Shown: positions 44,237 to 45,862 of the stretch, piece by piece
Position numbering within the stretch: position 1 is the first letter of the stretch
How the letters are laid out: every line of letters starts with the position of its first letter
Source: Verrucomicrobiota bacterium
Lineage (GTDB): Bacteria; Verrucomicrobiota; Verrucomicrobiia; Chthoniobacterales; UBA10450
Direction of reading: 5' to 3'
Assembly: GCA_003218475.1 (NCBI GenBank)
Contig: QHNR01000063.1
Span: 1,305 to 47,166, forward strand
Length of the DNA: 45,862 nt
Made by a program: the position numbers and the translations under genes
The notes under the pieces: model-generated
Databases searched by the model: none
The model's input: the letters and a program-made list of their open reading frames with translations, nothing else
Told to the model about the DNA's origin: nothing

Positions 44237-44892
44237 TGACTCCAACTGCAATGGTGTTCGTGATCGATGACGATGAAGCGGTGCGAAAAAGTCTAGGGCG
44301 GTTGTTAGGCGCTGCCCATTACAGAATCGAACTCTTCAAGTCTGCTTCCGAGTTTCTCTCGCGTTCAGCCCATCCCGGACCTTCATGCGTCGTTGTCGAC
44401 GTGCGGATGCCCGGGTTGAACGGAATCGATCTGCAGAAAGCTCTCATCGAACGCCACCGCGAAGAGCAGATCATTTTTATAACTGGTCACGGCAATATCC
44501 CGATGTGTGCCCAGGCAATGAAGGCAGGTGCCGTCGATTTTCTCCCGAAGCCTTTCAAGCCCAAAGAATTATTGGCAAGCGTCGAACGCGCCCTGAGACG
44601 CTCGGCCGAACAACGCCGTCGCGCGGCGGAGAAGAATCATGCCCGCGGCCTGCTCGAACGGCTAACGCCGCGCGAGTTTCAAGTTATGCAACTCGTGATC
44701 ACGGGGCTGCTCAATAAACAAGTTGGCGCTGAGCTCGGAATGGCGGAAAAGACGGTTAAAACCCATCGCGGCCATATTATGCAGAAGTTGGGGATCACTT
44801 CGGTCGCTGAGCTTATAGGCGTGGTGAAAAAAGCTGAAGTGCCCCCGGCGAAAGACCTACGACTAAGGTCTCATAGCGTTGCGACGGTCTGA
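44233..44892 (+). CDS. FixJ/NarL-type response regulator with LuxR HTH
   Basis: The 219-residue protein has a receiver (FVIDDDEAVRKSLGRLL, Asp56 in VVVDVRMPGLNG, Thr84 in FITGHGN, Lys106 in LPKPFKP) and a C-terminal LuxR-type helix-turn-helix at about residues 143-200 (LTPREFQVMQLVITGLLNKQ, then MAEKTVKTHRGHIMQKLG). It should bind DNA as a dimer when phosphorylated, usually at short inverted repeats. It is the only DNA-binding regulator seen in the island and is coupled to the third kinase by a four-base overlap. I infer it as the prime candidate to bind the GACYAAGGTCC motif. One copy of the motif lies inside its own 3' end. Confidence 0.93.
   Translation: MMTPTAMVFVIDDDEAVRKSLGRLLGAAHYRIELFKSASEFLSRSAHPGPSCVVVDVRMPGLNGIDLQKALIERHREEQIIFITGHGNIPMCAQAMKAGAVDFLPKPFKPKELLASVERALRRSAEQRRRAAEKNHARGLLERLTPREFQVMQLVITGLLNKQVGAELGMAEKTVKTHRGHIMQKLGITSVAELIGVVKKAEVPPAKDLRLRSHSVATV
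44861..44876 (+). promoter_or_regulatory. GACYAAGGTCC motif within the end of the regulator gene
   Basis: GACTAAGGTCTCATAG overlaps the last codons of the regulator gene (stop at 44892) and lies 33 bases before ATG 44910 of the next receiver gene. The fit is good except for one T. Confidence 0.55.
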
Positions 44893-44909
44893 CATGCTAA
44901 TGTAGTGGC

Positions 44910-45329
44910 ATGTTTGCCCCCGCACCTGTTGTTTGTCTTGTCGATGATGATGCATCGGTTCGCAAATCCATTGCCAGATTTCTTGAATCCTCCGGGTTTA
45001 AAGTCGACGCGTTTAGCGAACCGGAAGCATTTCTTGGACATTTGACGACGCATTCTGTCCCCGTGGCGGTCTTGGACATCTGGATGGAAAGCATGACCGG
45101 AATGGAATTGCTCGCCCACCTGTGCGCGAGATCACCCAAGACCCGGGTTATCTTTATTACTGGCCATGAAGATCATGCCGCCGAGGCTACCGTCAGGCAG
45201 GCCGGCGCTTTCGCTTTCTTCATCAAGCCTTTTGACAACAAGCGATTTTTGGCCGCTGTGCGAGATGCCTTTGGACGGACCTCCCCGGAAAAGGAGGGAC
45301 AGACCAAACCCGAGTCGGCGCGAACATAG
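44910..45329 (+). CDS. receiver-only response regulator (FixJ-type REC)
   Basis: The 139-residue protein is one receiver domain with LVDDDASVRKSIARFL, phosphoacceptor Asp56 in VLDIWMESMTG, Thr84 in FITGHEDH and Lys106 in FIKPFDN. A polar tail of about 25 residues follows and no output domain is present. It is close to the receiver at 29166 (MTGxELLAxLCxxSPKT, AFFIKPF). It begins 17 bases after the stop of the LuxR-type regulator and has its own upstream motif copy. Confidence 0.9.
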   Translation: MFAPAPVVCLVDDDASVRKSIARFLESSGFKVDAFSEPEAFLGHLTTHSVPVAVLDIWMESMTGMELLAHLCARSPKTRVIFITGHEDHAAEATVRQAGAFAFFIKPFDNKRFLAAVRDAFGRTSPEKEGQTKPESART

Positions 45330-45349
45330 CGCCGTTTTGTTCGATCGAA

Positions 45350-45360
45350 GACCGAGGTCC
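45350..45360 (+). promoter_or_regulatory. degenerate GACYAAGGTCC motif
   Basis: GACCGAGGTCC keeps the GACC/GGTCC half-sites with one change in the spacer. It lies 74 bases before ATG 45435. The flanking NATAG part is missing, so this call is weak. Confidence 0.3.
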
Positions 45361-45434
45361 AGCCGAGTCAGATAGGATCGGCTAAGCAGCCGTGGAGCTG
45401 GAAGCAGCCCGCGCGCGGCTACATCTGACCAGAA

Positions 45435-45677
45435 ATGTTTCAACGAACATTGCCATCCGCCGCCATCGTCGTCTGCGTGGTCGACCACGATGCGTCGGCG
45501 CTCAAGAGCACGATTGAAGTTTTGTCTTCCACGGGTTACGAGATAAGACCATTTAGGGATCGGGATACGTTTTTGAATGTGGAGGAACAAATGCCACCGG
45601 CCCTGGCAGTTGCCGCAGGCATACCAGTGAATTTGGTTTATCGACAATGTACGGGAGAACACTGCGGCCGCCAATAA
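45435..45677 (+). pseudogene. truncated receiver domain lacking the phosphoacceptor
   Basis: The 80-residue ORF begins like the other receivers (VVCVVDHDASALKSTIEVLS, then GYEIRPF) but after about residue 52 turns into ALAVAAGIPVNLVYRQC and stops. The phosphoacceptor Asp strand, the Thr and the Lys are absent. It is either a decayed receiver gene or an interacting half-domain. Flanking receivers at 44910 and 45714 share the N-terminal half, which points to repeated duplication. Confidence 0.6.
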
Positions 45678-45713
45678 ACGGCCGGATACGTCCAAAGACC
45701 AAGGGGACTGAAC

Positions 45714-45862
45714 ATGATCGCGCTTAGCAAAGAAACTCTGGCCGTGTACCTGCTGGACGACGACTCCTCGGTTCTGAAAGCCACGCGTCGCCTTCTCGAT
45801 TCGGCGGGTTGGAACGTCGAAGCCTTCACTGATCCGATTGCATTTTTGGAGCATGCTGCAAC
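45714..45862 (+). CDS. receiver domain, N-terminal part (cut by window end)
   Basis: ATG 45714 with AAGGGGA upstream opens a frame that runs off the window after 49 residues. It reads VYLLDDDSSVLKATRRLLDS, then GWNVEAFTDPIAFLEHA, the typical start of a FixJ-like receiver. Whether an output domain follows cannot be seen. Confidence 0.8.
   Translation, partial: MIALSKETLAVYLLDDDSSVLKATRRLLDSAGWNVEAFTDPIAFLEHAA

Noticed and set aside
45697-45704. GACCAAGG string before the last receiver gene
   Set aside because: It overlaps the ribosome binding site and lacks the GTCC half of the motif; counted as chance similarity.
1-45862. CRISPR arrays, phage genes, insertion sequences
   Set aside because: No regularly spaced direct repeats, integrase, transposase or structural phage proteins could be recognised.

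Overview
The window looks like chromosomal DNA of a soil-type Verrucomicrobium (Spartobacteria / Chthoniobacterales-like). This placement is an inference from gene content, not from a marker-gene tree. The supporting features are an rpsO-pnp pair, a bacterial accA, paired DUF3300 and DUF2950 secreted proteins, MASE1/PAS kinases with FixJ-type receivers, outer-membrane beta-barrel proteins, and short intergenic inverted repeats. I see no transposase, integrase, CRISPR array, rRNA or phage module.

Positions 1-17.8 kb are mostly housekeeping and small conserved genes. They hold the tail of a DUF420 membrane protein, a DUF2007 protein, a LysM protein, accA followed by two coupled paralogous secreted proteins with a papain-like Cys-His-Asp pattern, an esterase, a frameshifted second esterase, pnp and rpsO, a GT2 glycosyltransferase and a VOC protein. 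Then come a badly frameshifted GT39-type membrane glycosyltransferase, a disrupted ATP-grasp ligase, a zinc metallopeptidase, a CHAP-like secreted protein, a membrane pseudokinase and tRNA-Gln.

Positions 17.8-26.2 kb form an envelope block. Two tandem copies of a DUF3300-DUF2950 pair lie on the minus strand, the older-looking DUF3300 being broken by a short deletion. They are followed by a small secreted protein, a multi-pass membrane protein fused in frame to a TonB-C-like domain, and a small membrane protein with a probable frameshift.

Positions 26.6-45.9 kb form a signalling island. It has three large membrane PAS histidine kinases, one FixJ/LuxR-type response regulator with a DNA-binding domain, and at least four receiver-only proteins (one truncated, one cut by the window end). 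Mixed in are two outer-membrane beta-barrel proteins, a lipoprotein, small membrane proteins and a large arylsulfatase. A palindromic motif close to GACYAAGGTCCNATAG recurs in the intergenic regions, 31 to 122 bp before the start codons of at least seven genes here. It precedes receivers, both barrels, the sulfatase and a 59-residue ORF. I did not find it by eye in the first 29 kb. The most interesting hypothesis is a self-contained regulon in which the kinases feed one DNA-binding FixJ-like regulator that acts at this motif, with the receiver-only proteins as additional targets or phosphate sinks.

Several genes carry single-base frameshifts or 20-35 base deletions. Either the assembly has errors or there is real gene decay; the sequence alone cannot tell them apart.
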